Shown: one piece after another, positions 11,698 through 23,899 of the stretch | Position numbering within the stretch: the stretch's first letter is position 1 | Layout: the number at the start of each line of letters is the position of its first letter | DNA from: Carex sylvatica | Lineage: Eukaryota > Streptophyta > Magnoliopsida > Poales > Cyperaceae | NCBI GenBank assembly: GCA_964058845.1 | Contig: CAXKVR010000031.1 | Coordinates: forward strand, 372,001 to 436,000 | DNA length: 64,000 nucleotides | Direction: 5' to 3' | Made by a program: the position numbers and the translations under genes | Notes under the pieces: model-generated | What the model was told of the DNA's origin: nothing | The model's database searches: none | What the model saw: the letters and a program-made list of their open reading frames with translations, nothing else

Positions 11698-11922
11698 GGA
11701 TTCAAATCTGCTCCTTTTCTCAAGAAAAGAAGCACCCTCCTATTTTTCAATTTGAACCGTTTAAAATCGATCAAACGACTCTAATTACATCTGATTCATT
11801 TTAATAGATTATATTGATATAAATAAAAAAAGTAATTGAAGCCGTTTGATTGATTTTTAATAGTTCGGATTGAAGAATAGGAGGGTGCTTCTTTTTTTGA
11901 GAAAAAAAACATATTGGAATCC
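11698..11922. mobile_element. Mutator-type MITE, perfect 10-bp duplication
   Basis: A 225-bp inverted-repeat element. The left end is GGATTCAAATCTGCTCC and the right end reads GGATTCCAATATG in complement. The arms share 'agaagcaccctcctat' and 'atcaaacg'. It is flanked by ACCAAACCAT on both sides (11688-11697 and 11923-11932). There is no coding capacity; the minus-strand ORF over it is incidental. Confidence 0.85.
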
Positions 11923-12231
11923 ACCAAACCATCTCTTCTTTTCTTTTTCTTTTGTAAAATGCGAGCTCACAAGTTATAGACCTGCTATATTCATAATTTA
12001 GATTCGGTTGCAATGTAATAATAATTTTAATGTTACAATTTATATTCATAATACAATAATAAAGTTTTTATTATTTAGCATGTAATGATAATCACTACAA
12101 TCATTTTTAGCTTGAATTATGTAATTTAGTTTCCTTAAATTTTTTTAAATTCGTTCTAAATCTATTGATTTATTGTTCCAAAATAGAGACACCAAGCATC
12201 GTAACTGAAAAAAATTAGAACCTAGTGGAAG

Positions 12232-12502
12232 CAGGGATGGATTTAAGACTTAGTCAAAGGTGGTTAAGCCATTCCTATAATTTGAGAATTTTAATTATAT
12301 ATATAAGAATTTAATTGAATTTTATCTTTTCTAAATTTTTATATAGTCTAGCTACCTCCAATAAATGACAAATATTTACTTGTAGCCAAGTAGTTAAAAC
12401 TCTATTTTTTGATTGAGAGGTCTTTAATTCAAATTTCACTTATTATAATTATGTATTTTAATTTTTAGCCATCTTTATTAAAATTTTATAGTTTCGTCTC
12501 TG
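12232..12502. mobile_element. hAT-type MITE
   Basis: Starts CAGGGATGGATTTA and ends GTTTCGTCTCTG, the CAGGGGCGGA type of hAT terminus. Flanks AGTGGAAG and AGTGAAAA match at 6 of 8 positions. The interior ('ttaattgaattttatctttt', 'tatagtctag', 'acttgtagccaagtagttaaaac') is shared with the next element at 12853, so the two are relatives. Confidence 0.65.
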
Positions 12503-12852
12503 AGTGAAAAAGTAGGAACCGAGGTAGGTTTACGAAATATCTTTTTTCTTACAAAAAAATAGAAAAAACCAAATGAGGCCCAATTAATTGAGTTTTCGTT
12601 CTAATCATTTCTAGATAGGTATTTGATCTCTTTCAAGTTTCAAGTTTAAAGCCTTCAAAACGCCATCTTAATGTATTTGATGAATCGGTTTTTAGAAGGG
12701 AAATAAGTGCACTAAATACTAACATTAAACTCATTTAGATCGAATCCACAATTTCAGTTTCATATTTTAACAATTTCAAACATTACTAAATTTGAACTTG
12801 AAAATAATAAAATTAAAACAATAGACACTATAATTCTTTCAACCACAAAACT

Positions 12853-13112
12853 CAGGGGCGAATCTACATTCACCCATACGGGTGCTAAGCCACCCTGTAA
12901 TTTTAAAATTTTAGTTATGTATATTAAAATTTAATTGAATTTTATTTTTTAAAAACTTTTTATATAGTCTAGTCCCGCTCATAAAATATCACATGTCTAC
13001 TTGTAGCCTAGTGGTTACAACTTACTTTTGAGAGCTTGGTTCAATTTCCACCAACAATATATTATTCATTTTAATTTTAACACCCTCTATCATGAATTTC
13101 TAGTTCCGCTTA
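12853..13112. mobile_element. hAT-type MITE, relative of the element at 12232
   Basis: Starts CAGGGGCGAATCTACA and ends near GAATTTCTAGTTCCGCTT. The interior repeats the same words as the previous element ('ttaattgaattttat', 'tatagtctag', 'acttgtagcctagtggttac'). The target duplication is unclear. The right end lacks the final bases expected, so it is decayed. Confidence 0.6.
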
Positions 13113-13452
13113 AAACCTAACCAATAACAATAAATTGATTTTTTCCACTAATTAAATTTGTACAAAGCCTCATGTATGAAGAGCGGTGATTAGATCCATA
13201 TAGTGAAGCTAAGGGTACGTGTAGCCACATCGGTCTTTGTTATAAATTCATCTCTATTTCTATATTAAGCACGTTGATGTCTCCATCAATGGCTTTAATT
13301 TTATTAACTTTATAAGATTAAATTTTAGATTAAATATCAGCTCTCCGATCAAATATTATGATTTTATGCATCTTTTTTATGTATTTTTACGTGTAAAAGT
13401 TTAAATTTATTTAGACACGTACTCACTCCATACAAATTGCATCATTTTTTTA

Positions 13453-14460
13453 TGGGAAAATTGTGAGAATGCCACTACAAAACTTTCAAAATTTGAGAAT
13501 GCCACTACAAACTTCAAAATATAGAAATGCCACTACAAATTTGTTTAAATCCTAAATTTGCCACTGATAATGTATTAATCTTGTTAAAAAATAAAAATAA
13601 AAATAATGACTAAAATACCCTTCATCATTTCTTTCTCGCGTGGTATTGCATTTCCAATTAAATCCTAAACATGAAAGTACAAATCGATCCAATCCACTAA
13701 CCAAGATATTGAGTAAGAGGACCTGTATCCACTTTTGCATCGGTGCTTCCCCCACTTACTAGTATTCAGTAGTAACTAGCAAGGGAGTGCCTCCAAAATA
13801 AAAAAAAATCCACGGCGTGACGGCGAGATGATGCTTCTCTTTGACAATTATCATCTAAACTTTCGTACCTCGCTTTCTACTGTCAGGGGTGGCGCCGCCT
13901 CCACCTCCTCCAGTTATTGTGTCGCCTGCACTGCAACCCCAATTTCTACATCTGCCAAGTCCAATTCCCAATTTGTAGTAAATTACCTCATCCAATCTTG
14001 CGGCTCTCCACCAATAAGGCAACCCGACTATCCAAGTACGTGTTGCACCTCAAATCTCCAGAGGAACCCGATGCCGTGCTCCAGTTCCTTTGCTTGAGTG
14101 TGGAGAAACGCTTAAAGCCCAGGATGATTGAGCTTGTGGAGATTGGTTTCTCTTCAAGAGGGCTCGGCGAGAGAGGGAAAAATCACGCGAGAGAGGAAAG
14201 TTTCACGTGAGAGAGGGAGACAGGGGCAGACTAAAGGAGGCCATTTCTCTCTTAATTTCACTTTAAGGGTATAATTGTATATACGAAAATACATATTCTA
14301 AAACAGATTTTTTTCAGATTATTTTTTTATAAAAATAGTATAAGAATGATATTTTCACAATTAATGGAGTTTTAGAGTGGCATTTCTACAATTTTGAAGT
14401 TTGTAGTTGCATTCTCACACTTTGAAGGTTTTGTGGTGACATTCTCACAATTTTTCCTTG
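13453..14460. mobile_element. Pack-MULE-like element with tandem-repeat terminal arms
   Basis: The left arm (13453-13550) is three units of about 30-35 bp containing GAATGCCACTACAAA. The right arm (about 14355-14458) carries the same units inverted, ending ACATTCTCACAATTTTTCC. A second, related right arm lies at 14565-14657, so either two elements are nested or the true end is further right. The roughly 800-bp interior is GC-richer than its surroundings and carries a fragment of an mTERF-like gene plus unplaced sequence. I could not find a convincing 9-bp duplication, so the MULE assignment rests on long arms plus captured gene sequence. Confidence 0.6.
13828..14100 (+). pseudogene. mTERF-family gene fragment, frameshifted
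   Basis: One frame gives SNSQFVVNYLIQSCG and then loses homology. From about 14005 the next frame continues as KATRLSKYVLHLKSPEEPD and AVLQFL. Together these match the start of the mature region of plant mTERF proteins (organellar transcription termination/translation factors), where a 'YLI-SCG' helix is followed by 'A---SKY---K-PE-PD-VL-FL'. Upstream, a Ser/Ala-rich stretch could derive from the organelle targeting peptide. The fragment covers only the first mTERF repeat, is frameshifted near 14003, and lies wholly between the inverted arms of the surrounding element. Confidence 0.65.
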
Positions 14461-14659
14461 AAAATACATTAATACGTATATCAAAATAGTATTTTTCAGT
14501 TTATTTTTAATAAAAATAGTATAAGAATACACTCTCAATGGCAAATTTACAAATTAATCAAATTTAGGATGGCATTTTTTCAATTTCAAAGTTTAGAGTG
14601 GCATTTTCCCAATTTCAAAGTTTTAGAGTGGTATTTTCATAATTTTTCCAAATTTTATT

Positions 14660-16000
14660 TGTCATTTAATATGGCATATTGTTTGAGATTTTTCTATGAA
14701 AATATGTAAAAAAAATAAAAATTATATATATGTCATTTAATATGCTATTAAAGAATGTTATTTATGTATAGATGTAATTTATGAAATATTACTTGTCATT
14801 TGGTATAATTATTTTATAAAAATATGTCATTTTGTATGAGTTTTTCTTGTTATCTAATATGTTGCTGTTACAACATACGAATATTATACTAGTTTTTTAT
14901 TTTAAAGCATAAATAGTCAATATGAACCGTTCAAATAATTTCATATGAAAATATATTTGAAAATGAAATTTTATATTTTAAACAATATACTATTTTGGTA
15001 AATAACGACTTGATTTAAAGATTATGGACCATTCGAAGACAGTGATTTTCAACATATATCTAAAGTTATAGTTAAAATTTCTAAAAAATTAGAAATCTGA
15101 TCTCTTAGCACATCTTCGTATAGAGATCATGTTAATCAGTCTGAATTGACTATTTAGAGTATGAAAAGAAAATATATAAATTTGTAATACGGACCGATAT
15201 ATGTCATGCACAGTATCGTAACATCACTCCAACCTACAATGGTAATTGTTTTAAGATTGCTAATATGATGTGTTAATTGCTGGGATATATTACAGTTGTT
15301 AAATTAATAAAATTGCTTTGTAAGAAAACGTTTGTCTAATGACACGTTGTCTAATTGAATGGCTCAAAATCTTTGTTAGTGATTTCTCTCCAATAAAAAA
15401 AAAGATGCGCTGATGTTGACATAGAAAGAAATTTAATTTAATTGCATCAATGCAGCAGATTAATTTCTAAAATTTTCCTAACTATTTTTTAGCCATTAAT
15501 TTTAATTGCTGGATTGAAGATGCTTTTGTTAAATTTTTGGTAGTTGGTGATTTCTAAACGATCTAAAACGATGTGGTTTAGTGCAAGAGTTGCTTAAATA
15601 ACTACAACACGCTAATCGGAAAAATAGTTTCTTATTAAATACAAAACATAGTTGTTGTCTTGTTGACTCTTTGAAAACCGTTTTTCGAACTGCAAACTTC
15701 TAATCATGGTGCATTCATAATCTTGAAAATTCAAATATATGAATACTGTACATCTCTCCTGTCTTTGTCTTAATTTGAAGATGGTGTAAACTTGAAGCGA
15801 TAGGAGTAGGTCTGATGCCCATTGGACTTACTTTTAGATTTGATGAGCTCAATCCATGTATGATCAGCATTAAGTCTGTGTACACGCAAATTGATAAAAA
15901 CTCACACCAATTTTAATACATAGTGCACGAATCTTAATGAAATTGAATGGTCACAACACCCATCAGGTTCAATCAGAATGCACAGATTCTGTTTGGATCT
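14660..16000. other. AT-rich intergenic, decayed repeats only
   Basis: No gene. At 14890-15200 there are faint remains of a palindromic MITE ('gaaccgttcaaa', 'gatctcttagcacat', 'cagtctgaattgac') like those at 10552 and 44884. Confidence 0.45.
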
Positions 16001-16004
16001 ACGG

Positions 16005-16165
16005 TAATTAAGGTAAGAATATTCTTTTTACATCCGAACTGTCCGATCAGAATGCACAGATATTAATAGTGTCACGTGAATTCCACTCGAGCTGGATTGA
16101 TCCAGATCATGATAAAGGACGATCCGGATCTAAAACAGAAATATTCTGTTACCTCAGACGATGCG
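16005..16165. mobile_element. Palindromic MITE, AACAGAATATT arm type
   Basis: The left arm 'ggtaagaatattcttttta' and the right arm 'aaatattctgttacctcaga' flank 'ctgtccgatcagaatgcaca' and a 'ggacgatccggatct' block. It is the same arm type as 60375-60548. It abuts the next element. Confidence 0.6.
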
Positions 16166-16187
16166 CGACTCATTATAAAATGCTCGA

Positions 16188-16372
16188 AAGGGAATCTTTT
16201 GAGTTAATGAATCTCATCCATCTGATATATTTTAAGATTCGTGTAAACTAGATCCACACTAATATTGAAGGCCCCCCATATCATAAACGGGAGACGGATT
16301 GACTCCGTTTAAAATCAGACGGTTGATATTCATTAACTCAAAAGATTCTTTTTGAGTTAATGCAGAGGATTC
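16188..16372. mobile_element. Palindromic MITE, TTAACTCAAAAG arm type (copy A)
   Basis: The left arm 'ggaatcttttgagttaatga' and the right arm 'cattaactcaaaagattctt' then 'gagttaatgcagaggattcg'. The inner part has 'actaatattgaaggcccc' and 'actccgtttaaaatcagacg'. Related copies are at 27784, 30603, 58417 and 60605. This copy ends about 290 bp before the COQ10 start codon. Confidence 0.75.
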
Positions 16373-16661
16373 GCGTTGCATAGTTCATGCGACCGCCGGG
16401 AGGTTGCTTCGTTGGAAAGACGCAGAAGCTTCTCTTCTCTCCTTCCCCCTCTAAATAAAGACTTCCCAAATTGGCGCCTCTAATTTTACTTCCATTTTCG
16501 TCAATCGTTTCGCCAAATCATTTATAGTTTATACATCCCGTGCGTAACTAGGCTTTGCTACAGCCTTAAATTTCAATTCAAACCGCAGTTTCCGAATTCA
16601 AGCATTCTTTTCTCCGTCAATTTCAAGCACAGTTGTTTATGCGAAAGTCCCGTGTTTTACA

Positions 16662-19600
16662 ATGCCTCCTTTTATTTCCTCTTGCAAGGCCTGTATAAGG
16701 CTGTTATCTGGCAAAAATTGCGGCGTGCAATTGAAAGAAGGATTAGGGTTAGGGTTATTGCGGAGAGGAGGAGAGGTAGGAATTAGATTGGATCGGTTCT
16801 CCCAATCTAGGGTTTTGAGTAGTCGTGTTAGAACTGGAGGTGTTGATTTTGGTAACTCGATTGGTACAACGAAGGAGATTGAACATAATGCTGGAAATTT
16901 ACAAAGGAATTCTCAAATTAGGAGATTTCTTGGATGTGGAGATGGAGATGAGGGTAATGTTCTATCAAAGACTTACGAAGAGAGGCGTGTAATTGGGTAT
17001 GCGACAACTCTTTTTCCTTCTTCCAAATAGATCTTTTGGCTTGTAGATGCATTCCTGTACGGTTAAAAAACAAACAAAAAATTATCAAAATCTAGCATAT
17101 TTATCCTTGAAACGCTTGCGGTGCAGTTAATAGTAGGTTTCCTAGTTTTGTATTTTATGAAGAGTAAATTACAGAATAATCCCAAAATCCCCAATCTTGT
17201 TTTATTTTCAAACAAGAAGTATCACCCAATCTTGTATTTTATGAAGAGTAAACAAACAAGAAGTATCACCCTTGTTTTATTTTCAACTTTCTAATGTCTC
17301 AAAATCCCCAATCTTGTATTGTACCTTATTGATCCCACTGTCCTATAATTTGAAAAATCGGATTGTCTCTTTTTCTACTAAAATGACACCAGGGACAGAA
17401 TGGGATGCACGTGAATATTCCAGGACTAGAAGGAAGCTTATAGAGTTGGACACTGCTAATAAGGATTGTTTATGTAATACAAACATATATGATGCAATTT
17501 AAGCTCCAATACTAACATATATCATGCAAATTAATGCTCCAATAACAGGTACGCTCCTGAGCAACTGTTTGCAGTTGTAGAGGCAGTTGATTTGTATGAG
17601 GATTTCGTGCCTTGGTGCCAGCGTTCAAGAGTACTTAGGCGAAATGAGGATGGATCATTTGATGCAGAGTTGGAAATAGGTTTTAAATTTCTGGTTGAGA
17701 GTTATATCTCTCATGTAGAAATGGAGAAGCCCAAGTACATCAAGGTTATTTGCTCATTACATTTCTTCAGTTCATTAATTTCCAAATTCTTTGGCTAGCA
17801 ATTACTCTGCCTATTTTGGGAAGGTGATTTGAGGCATTAATTTTGCTGAATTCGATCTCTAATCCCCAATGTAATTAAGCCACAAACTAACTTCACATAT
17901 ACCCTTTACAAAGAAATCCAAACCAGTGCTCTAATGTCATGGCCTAAATACATATAACTACCTTACCAGTGATAAAATTGCGGCTGTTATTTGCCCAATT
18001 TTTGTCTCTTAGTTCATTGATTTATCTTTTTTTAAAAGAAGGATTAAGAATATATCAGATTAGCTTGGCTCATATTCTAGCGGGAGCCACTCCTGTTTGG
18101 GATTTCTTTTCCTTTTTCTGCTGGAACTTTTTTGGATTATAATTATGAAGAAATTTTACGATAATATTTAGTGCTTCTTCAGGTTAATATTTTATTTAAG
18201 CTTTTTCTGGCTGGTTGTCATGTTTCTAAAGTTGTAATTGATTAGTCACTGTTTCTAAGACCAAAATGCTCTTAATGTGTTGTTCGAAGAATTGTTTTAA
18301 ATTCAGAAGAAACCAGTTATTTGAGAGGGACTCTTTGGTCACAAAATTTTGGAAGTTGTGGTCTTCCTGGATGCCTTTTTACATGCTGTATTATTTTTAT
18401 CTTGGGTTAATTTTCTATTTACCCTAAAAAATTTCTTTGGTATCCTATTTACCCTTACACTTCTATTATATCTAACATATCCCTTAATTATGTTTTTACT
18501 TTTTTATATTTAACCATACAGTTAATTATCAATAGTTTAAGTATTGTTAGAATTTATATTTTCCAATTATACCCTTGCTCTTAACTCTCAAATTATTTAT
18601 TTCCTTCTAACTGCACTCCGATCAACATCTTCCCTCTGGAACAGGATGGAAGCTCAGCTACCCCTCCTTGGATTGTCTTAGAAACATTTTGCACAGGGAT
18701 AATTGCTCCCAGTTTCCTCTTTCCATGGTCATGACCTTCATATACATTTCCTTCTAGAACTTCTTTTAGAAACGAGAAATGATCGAAGAACTCTATCCTC
18801 CTAGAAGGCTAAAATGCATATATCTTGGGATTGGGTTCTTAAATTTGAACTTAATCTCCATTTCTCTCTTTGTCTCTCTATCTGTTTTTCTATTTCTTCC
18901 TGTTTTTTCGTCCTGGGTCTATGTCTCTATGCTATGCAAAAAAAGGAGACATATCAACTTCTTAACAAGAACGGACATTTTATTCTTTTATTATTTTAAC
19001 CAGAGATTTAACTATGGTTAAATTCAGAATTATTGTGTAATGGATAAAGAGGAAAGAGTTTCAAGAGTTAAGAGACGAATTAGATATATTTAACTGTTTA
19101 GCGGAATAGAAGAAATTAGAAAGTCCTTAAGGGTATACGGAAAATTAACCTTTTTATCTTGTATGGAAGCTCGCTCATATATATATTAATACAAACACAC
19201 ATTATAATAAAGCTAATATACCTTTATGTTTTTTTTATTGTTTTCAGACAACTGCATCACAGAGTAATGTTTTTGATCACCTGATAAATATATGGGAATT
19301 TAATCCGGGTCCAATTCCCGGCACATGTGACCTTCATTTCTTTGTGGATTTTAAATTTCAATCACCGCTGTACCGTCAGGTAAACTTATCATTGTTATTC
19401 TCACTTTATTTTTTGTCTCTGTTGTGTTATTCCTTACTTTATTACATGAGCAAAACTAGGGTGCGATGTGCTCACCAAGAGAGTTTGGTGAGCACAACTC
19501 CAAATGTATATCAGATTGACGTCAAATGCCGAATCCAAACCGTTGAAATCTATGTACTTTATGAGTGATGCATATACATGCAAAATTTTGAAAGTTTTGA

Positions 19601-21027
19601 GTTTATTTGCTACATGATCAAGCGGTCAAATAAATAATAAAAATTGAATATATAAAACAACTTATAAATTAACTTATAAAATATTCATTTCTTTGACCCC
19701 TTGACCGTGTAGCAAATAAACTCGAAACTTTCAAAATTTTACATATACATGCATCACTCATGAAGTACATGGATTTCAACGGTTTGGATTTGGCGTTTGA
19801 AGTCGATCCGATGAACTTTTGGAGTTGTGCTCATCAAACTCTCTTGGTGAGCACATCACACCCTAGCCTTACTCTTATTACATTGTTTGCTTATTCGTGT
19901 CATATGTGGACCAAGCATATGGGTGCGGTATGTTATGCCAGTATCGCATAGTGCCCTGTTGTAAAATTATCCTACTTATTAGTTGGGTTCAAAACATATT
20001 AGCACATGCATCGTCTTTTTCTTTGGTTTCAAATAATAATTACTTTTTTAGCTTAGTTTAAAAGATAAAACATGCGAATCTAGAGTTTTCATTTTTTTTT
20101 TCAATTGACCTGCCCCTTCCTCTAGTAGAATAAAAAATTGTTTCTATTAAGACCCCTTTTTGTTCAATTAAACTCCTGCCTATTATGTTTTGTTGAATTA
20201 GACCTAGCATCAATTGCCTAATAAAATGTCTTGCAATTTTATTTCTAAACAAGCCCCTTTATCCCTACACTTTTTGTGTCTGAAAAATCTTTACCTGCTT
20301 TCAGACTTGAAATCGTCAAATTGGTGACACAAATTTTTGTTTGTAACTACACCTTATTCAATTCACCCTTGATTGTGTCAGATGGCAATAGAAAGCTGTA
20401 GGGCTATTAATAAGGCAGGATCTTGTTATGAGTTACTTGCTGTAAGACTTAATTGTATCATTGGTGTGCTCGAGGACAAAACATCACCATTCGACGAAAC
20501 CATTTAAAAGGAGCTCAATAAATAATAGAAATCATAGGGACTTTAATACAAAACTCCATTTCTGCCTGCTGGAGTCCATCTGCCATAGTAGTGAATTTGG
20601 GTCCCCCCAGGTACTACCAGAGGAGGATACAATTAGTCAATTACTAAATCCAGACCATTCTTTTAACTCTGGCATGAATCTCAAAACGGACTCTCTTGTT
20701 CTTTCCTAATTGTACCCTCTGGTGCCTGAGAAGATCATATTCCAGAGTAGTAGCATATCACTTTGTTTCGTGATTAATAATTTATCTTATATGATTGTCT
20801 CGGTCAAAATTTAAAACAACCTTATCATATTTTGCAATTTTATTATAATTAGTTTCTTTTGTTTGTATGTCTTACTTGGTTGTGGATTTCAATGACAGGT
20901 GGCCTCAATGTTTTTTAAAGATGTTGTCTCACGGCTTGTCGGTTCCTTTGATGATCGCTGTCAAAGAATTTATGGCCCAGCGAAACCTGTTATTGAGCAA
21001 ACCTATGGTAAGAGCAGCCAAAGATGA
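16662..21027 (+). CDS. COQ10: Coenzyme Q-binding protein COQ10-like (START/polyketide-cyclase fold), mitochondrial
   Basis: COQ10 proteins bind ubiquinone in the mitochondrial inner membrane and are needed for efficient respiration and Q biosynthesis. Exons read 16662-16996, 17549-17744, 19248-19379 and 20899-21027, all with GT-AG introns and matching phases, giving 263 residues. That is close to the plant family length. Residues 1-100 are Arg/Ser-rich with few acids, as in a mitochondrial presequence. The START-like domain follows from about residue 107: ERRVIGYAPEQLFAVVEAVD, then YEDFVPWCQRSRVLRR, the 'GFKFLVESYISHVEM' strand, 'IWEFNPGPIPGTCDLHFFVD' and 'FRQ/SMFFKDVVSRLVGSFDDRC' at the C-terminus. 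The start is the first ATG of the open frame. Intron 3 holds a palindromic MITE (19459-19863). A TATA-like 'ctctaaataaag' lies at about 16450. Confidence 0.9.
19459..19863. mobile_element. Palindromic MITE inside COQ10 intron 3
   Basis: Its ends are GGGTGCGATGTGCTCACCAA and the complement of GGGTGTGATGTGCTCACCAA. The symmetry runs through 'gagtttg-tgagcacaactcc', 'ccgttgaaatc' and 'tgcatatacatgc' to the centre. The flanks are CTA/TAG, so the duplication could be TA or CTAG and the superfamily is open (PIF/Harbinger-like or Tc1/mariner-like). The interior resembles 57957-58352. Confidence 0.8.
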
Positions 21028-21487
21028 TTCTCACACTTTTCTAAGCATAAAAAGGATCTGTATGACCAAACAGTTCATTCGCATTTTTCTTCTTTCTCTT
21101 TGTTCGATTAGTGTGGATTATATCCCACCATATTGGAAGATTGGATCTCATGTCCCCGGTTATTTTTTTTATTATTATTTTTCTTATGAAAATTGTCTTG
21201 GAATTTGGTTGGAGAGAAAAAATTTTGAAGTTATTTTGTCATAGAAATAAAATATGTTTCATCTGTCAAAATAATAAATTATGAATGCACTCAGTTTCCC
21301 TGTTACGCATGGATCTGTTTATGATTGATTCAACTATCATGTGAAAATTGGGCCTTATTTGACGCAGCTTTGCGTGAAATGGGTTGCTATCATGGGACTT
21401 GAGGCGGAACATTTTTTTCTTTTCTTTTTGGATTCAAAGCCCGTAGGCAATAAAGGGGCACCACCAACCCAATCGTAATGGAGAAAA

Positions 21488-21652
21488 ACAGGAGTTCGGA
21501 TCTCCTAAAGTAACCTAATTTTGAGTTAAATCTGGACCGTCAGACTAAAATGACCTGCGCACTCTACTTGGGGCTGGATTGGCCCGGATTTGACGGTCCG
21601 GATCTAAACTAAAAATTTGGATTACTTTCGGGGATACGGGAGTCTGGTTTAA
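21488..21652. mobile_element. Palindromic MITE, GGACCGTC core
   Basis: The left arm 'gagttcggatctcctaaagt' to 'aaatctggaccgtc' mirrors the right arm, which reads in complement 'gactcccgtatccccgaaag' to 'agatccggaccgtc'. It lies about 460 bp downstream of the COQ10 stop. Confidence 0.7.
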
Positions 21653-21938
21653 AAAATCATTTACATTTATTTCCCGCGAGAATCCTGTCTAATGAAGTTT
21701 CGGTGAAAGGCCGATGCTCGGTTGGACTAATCAGTAAACTATTTAACCTTTATTAGTGAATTGTCAAGTAAACTATTTAACGAGAATGATGATAACAAAG
21801 ATGACGTCTCCTATAGTAATTCATTAACATTTGCTCTTAATATGCACTAATATTGTTTTAAAAAAGGAAATTATTAAAAGAAGTGGAATGGCAACTTATG
21901 AAAAAATAGAGTTCGAATACAGAGTCCGTATACTCTAG

Positions 21939-23018
21939 GGTGTGTTTGGATCACTCAAGAATAGAGCTATTTTTGGGTTAGCTCCACTATTTTCAAATCT
22001 TGGTGATCCAAACACAAATTTGCAAATTGGATTAGCTCAACAATAGCTCTATTCTACTAATCCAAAAAATGGTCGGTTAGTAAGAATAGCTCTAGTGGAG
22101 TTAGTGTTATTAATAAAATATTTGATTCCTCTCAATTAGAGTATGTTTTAATATTAAATTAGTATTAAATAAACTATTTGTGTAAATATTAAATGTAATA
22201 TAATATCAATTAAAATATAGATTAGTATTAAATAAATATAATATTAAATTAGATTAATATTAAATAAAATGTTAGACTGAATATCATATCGTAGTCATTT
22301 AAATAATAAATATAATATAAAATTAGTTTAAATATTAAATGTAATACAATATTAGTTTAAATGTTAAATGTAATACAATATTAGTTTAAATGTTAAATGT
22401 AATATAATATTAGTTTAAATATTAAATATAATATAATATTAATTTAAATATTTAATATAATATTAATTTAAATATTATATTAGTATTAAATAAATATAAT
22501 ATAATATTTTTTAATGTTAAATGTAATATAATATTACTTTAAATATTAGATTAGTATTAAACTAAATATTAAATTAAATATTAAATTAAAAATAAAATAA
22601 TATTAGTTTAAATATTATAATAGTATTAAATTTAATATTAATTTAAAAATAAAAAATATTAGATCAGTATTAAATTAAATATTAATTTTAAAAAATAATA
22701 ATATTAGTTTAAATATTAATATAATATAATATTAATTTAAATATTAGATTGAAGTATTATTGAAAAATATGATGCTTCATATATATTTAACAAGTCATTA
22801 TAAATATAAAAATTAGTTGAAAAGATAAAAACAAATAAATTATTATTATATTCCTTCTATCTATTGCTATTCCAAACATACAATTCAAACAACATTTCTA
22901 CTAATATGGAATAGTCAAAGTTAGTGCTATTTTTGAATTTTTTGAGTTAGCACTATTCTCAACTACTAATTCAAAAATCACTATTTTTGCACTAATTATT
23001 GCACGATTCAAACATACC
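21939..23018. mobile_element. Tourist/PIF-Harbinger-like element with expanded AT-rich core
   Basis: Ends GGTGTGTTTGGATC and the complement of GGTATGTTTGAAT are preceded by TAG and followed by TAA, consistent with the 3-bp TWA duplication of PIF/Harbinger elements. The subterminal parts are inverted copies ('agctctattcttac', 'gttagtgctattt' and similar). The centre is the AT-rich tandem array at 22130-22760. Confidence 0.6.
22130..22760. repeat. AT-rich degenerate tandem repeat
   Basis: Roughly 630 bp built from variants of 'ttagtttaaatattaaatgtaatataata', unit about 28-30 bp, almost free of G and C. It forms the core of the surrounding element. Confidence 0.8.
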
Positions 23019-23240
23019 TAAAGTGTTTCAAATAGATTTTGGAATCCGAACAGTTCGACCAAAATTCAAATCAATGCAGTCCAAGTTAGAATTCAAAACA
23101 TCAAGGAACATTTTTAATATTCGTGTAGATATTGTCCGAAATATGGAATACACTCATTCGTGCAGATATGATTTGAACGGTTTGGATTTTCCACAGATCT
23201 AACTCAAAATTTGAGTTAGCTCAGGTAGTGTGAGAAATAA
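23015..23240. repeat. Decayed palindromic MITE-like segment
   Basis: The right part 'gatctaactcaaaatttgag' then 'ttagctcaggtagtgtgag' is the same type as the right end of the element at 38621. The left arm is poorly preserved. Confidence 0.4.
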
Positions 23241-23254
23241 ACGGAGCCGGCTCT

Positions 23255-23600
23255 GTTACGGAATGACACAGCACGTGTTACTGTTCTGTGCCATGACTTG
23301 CGTGTCGCATGTCGTGACCATTCCTTGACATTTTGGTCACAACACGTAATCACGCGAGTCACGTGTAATTAGAACCGTTAGGTCTTAATCAAATGGTAAA
23401 TCTTGAAGAAACTAACTTAAACTATAAAAAAATAGTTAAACGTGAGAAATGTGACTAATTATGTTTGGACACGGCACGTGAATAGTCACGGCGTGACTCC
23501 CGTGCCGTGACCACCCCTTAACATTTTGGTCACGATACGGATCACTGTTCACTTGAATACGGTACAACACATTTTTTCCACTCTAAACTCAGGTATGCGA
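23255..23600. repeat. Two direct repeats rich in CACG words
   Basis: 23262-23355 and 23462-23560 share 'cacrgcacgtg', 'gtcgtgacca/ccgtgaccac' and 'acattttggtcac-a-acg'. They are about 200 bp apart in the same orientation and look like subterminal repeats of an unidentified transposon. Confidence 0.5.
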
Positions 23601-23899
23601 ATTTTATGTGAACTCAAAATTTTGGAGCCAACTCCGCTTCTCTCCAAATAAAAAAACAAAACTCTATTATTTCAAATCTAATCATTCACGTGTATTGTGA
23701 TTCAACAGTTAGATTTTAAATATCAGGTCCTGCTCTCTCAAATGATATGAAACACAATAAATACTTTCTAAAATATTTAGAATGTACAAATTTTATAAGA
23801 TTTTACATTATTCTAAGGCTTAATATGCAAATATGGTATGAATATATTAAAAAGAATAATAACGGATATACAGCGAATATTATAATCATAACTTCTAGC

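Noticed and set aside
13552..13755. Minus-strand ORF MGEAPMQKWIQVLLL...
   Set aside because: No homology recognised; it sits across the arm/interior boundary of the Pack-MULE-like element.
18779..19021. ORF with apparent signal or transmembrane peptide inside COQ10 intron 2
   Set aside because: T-rich intron sequence gives hydrophobic translation by chance; the flanking exons join in phase without it.
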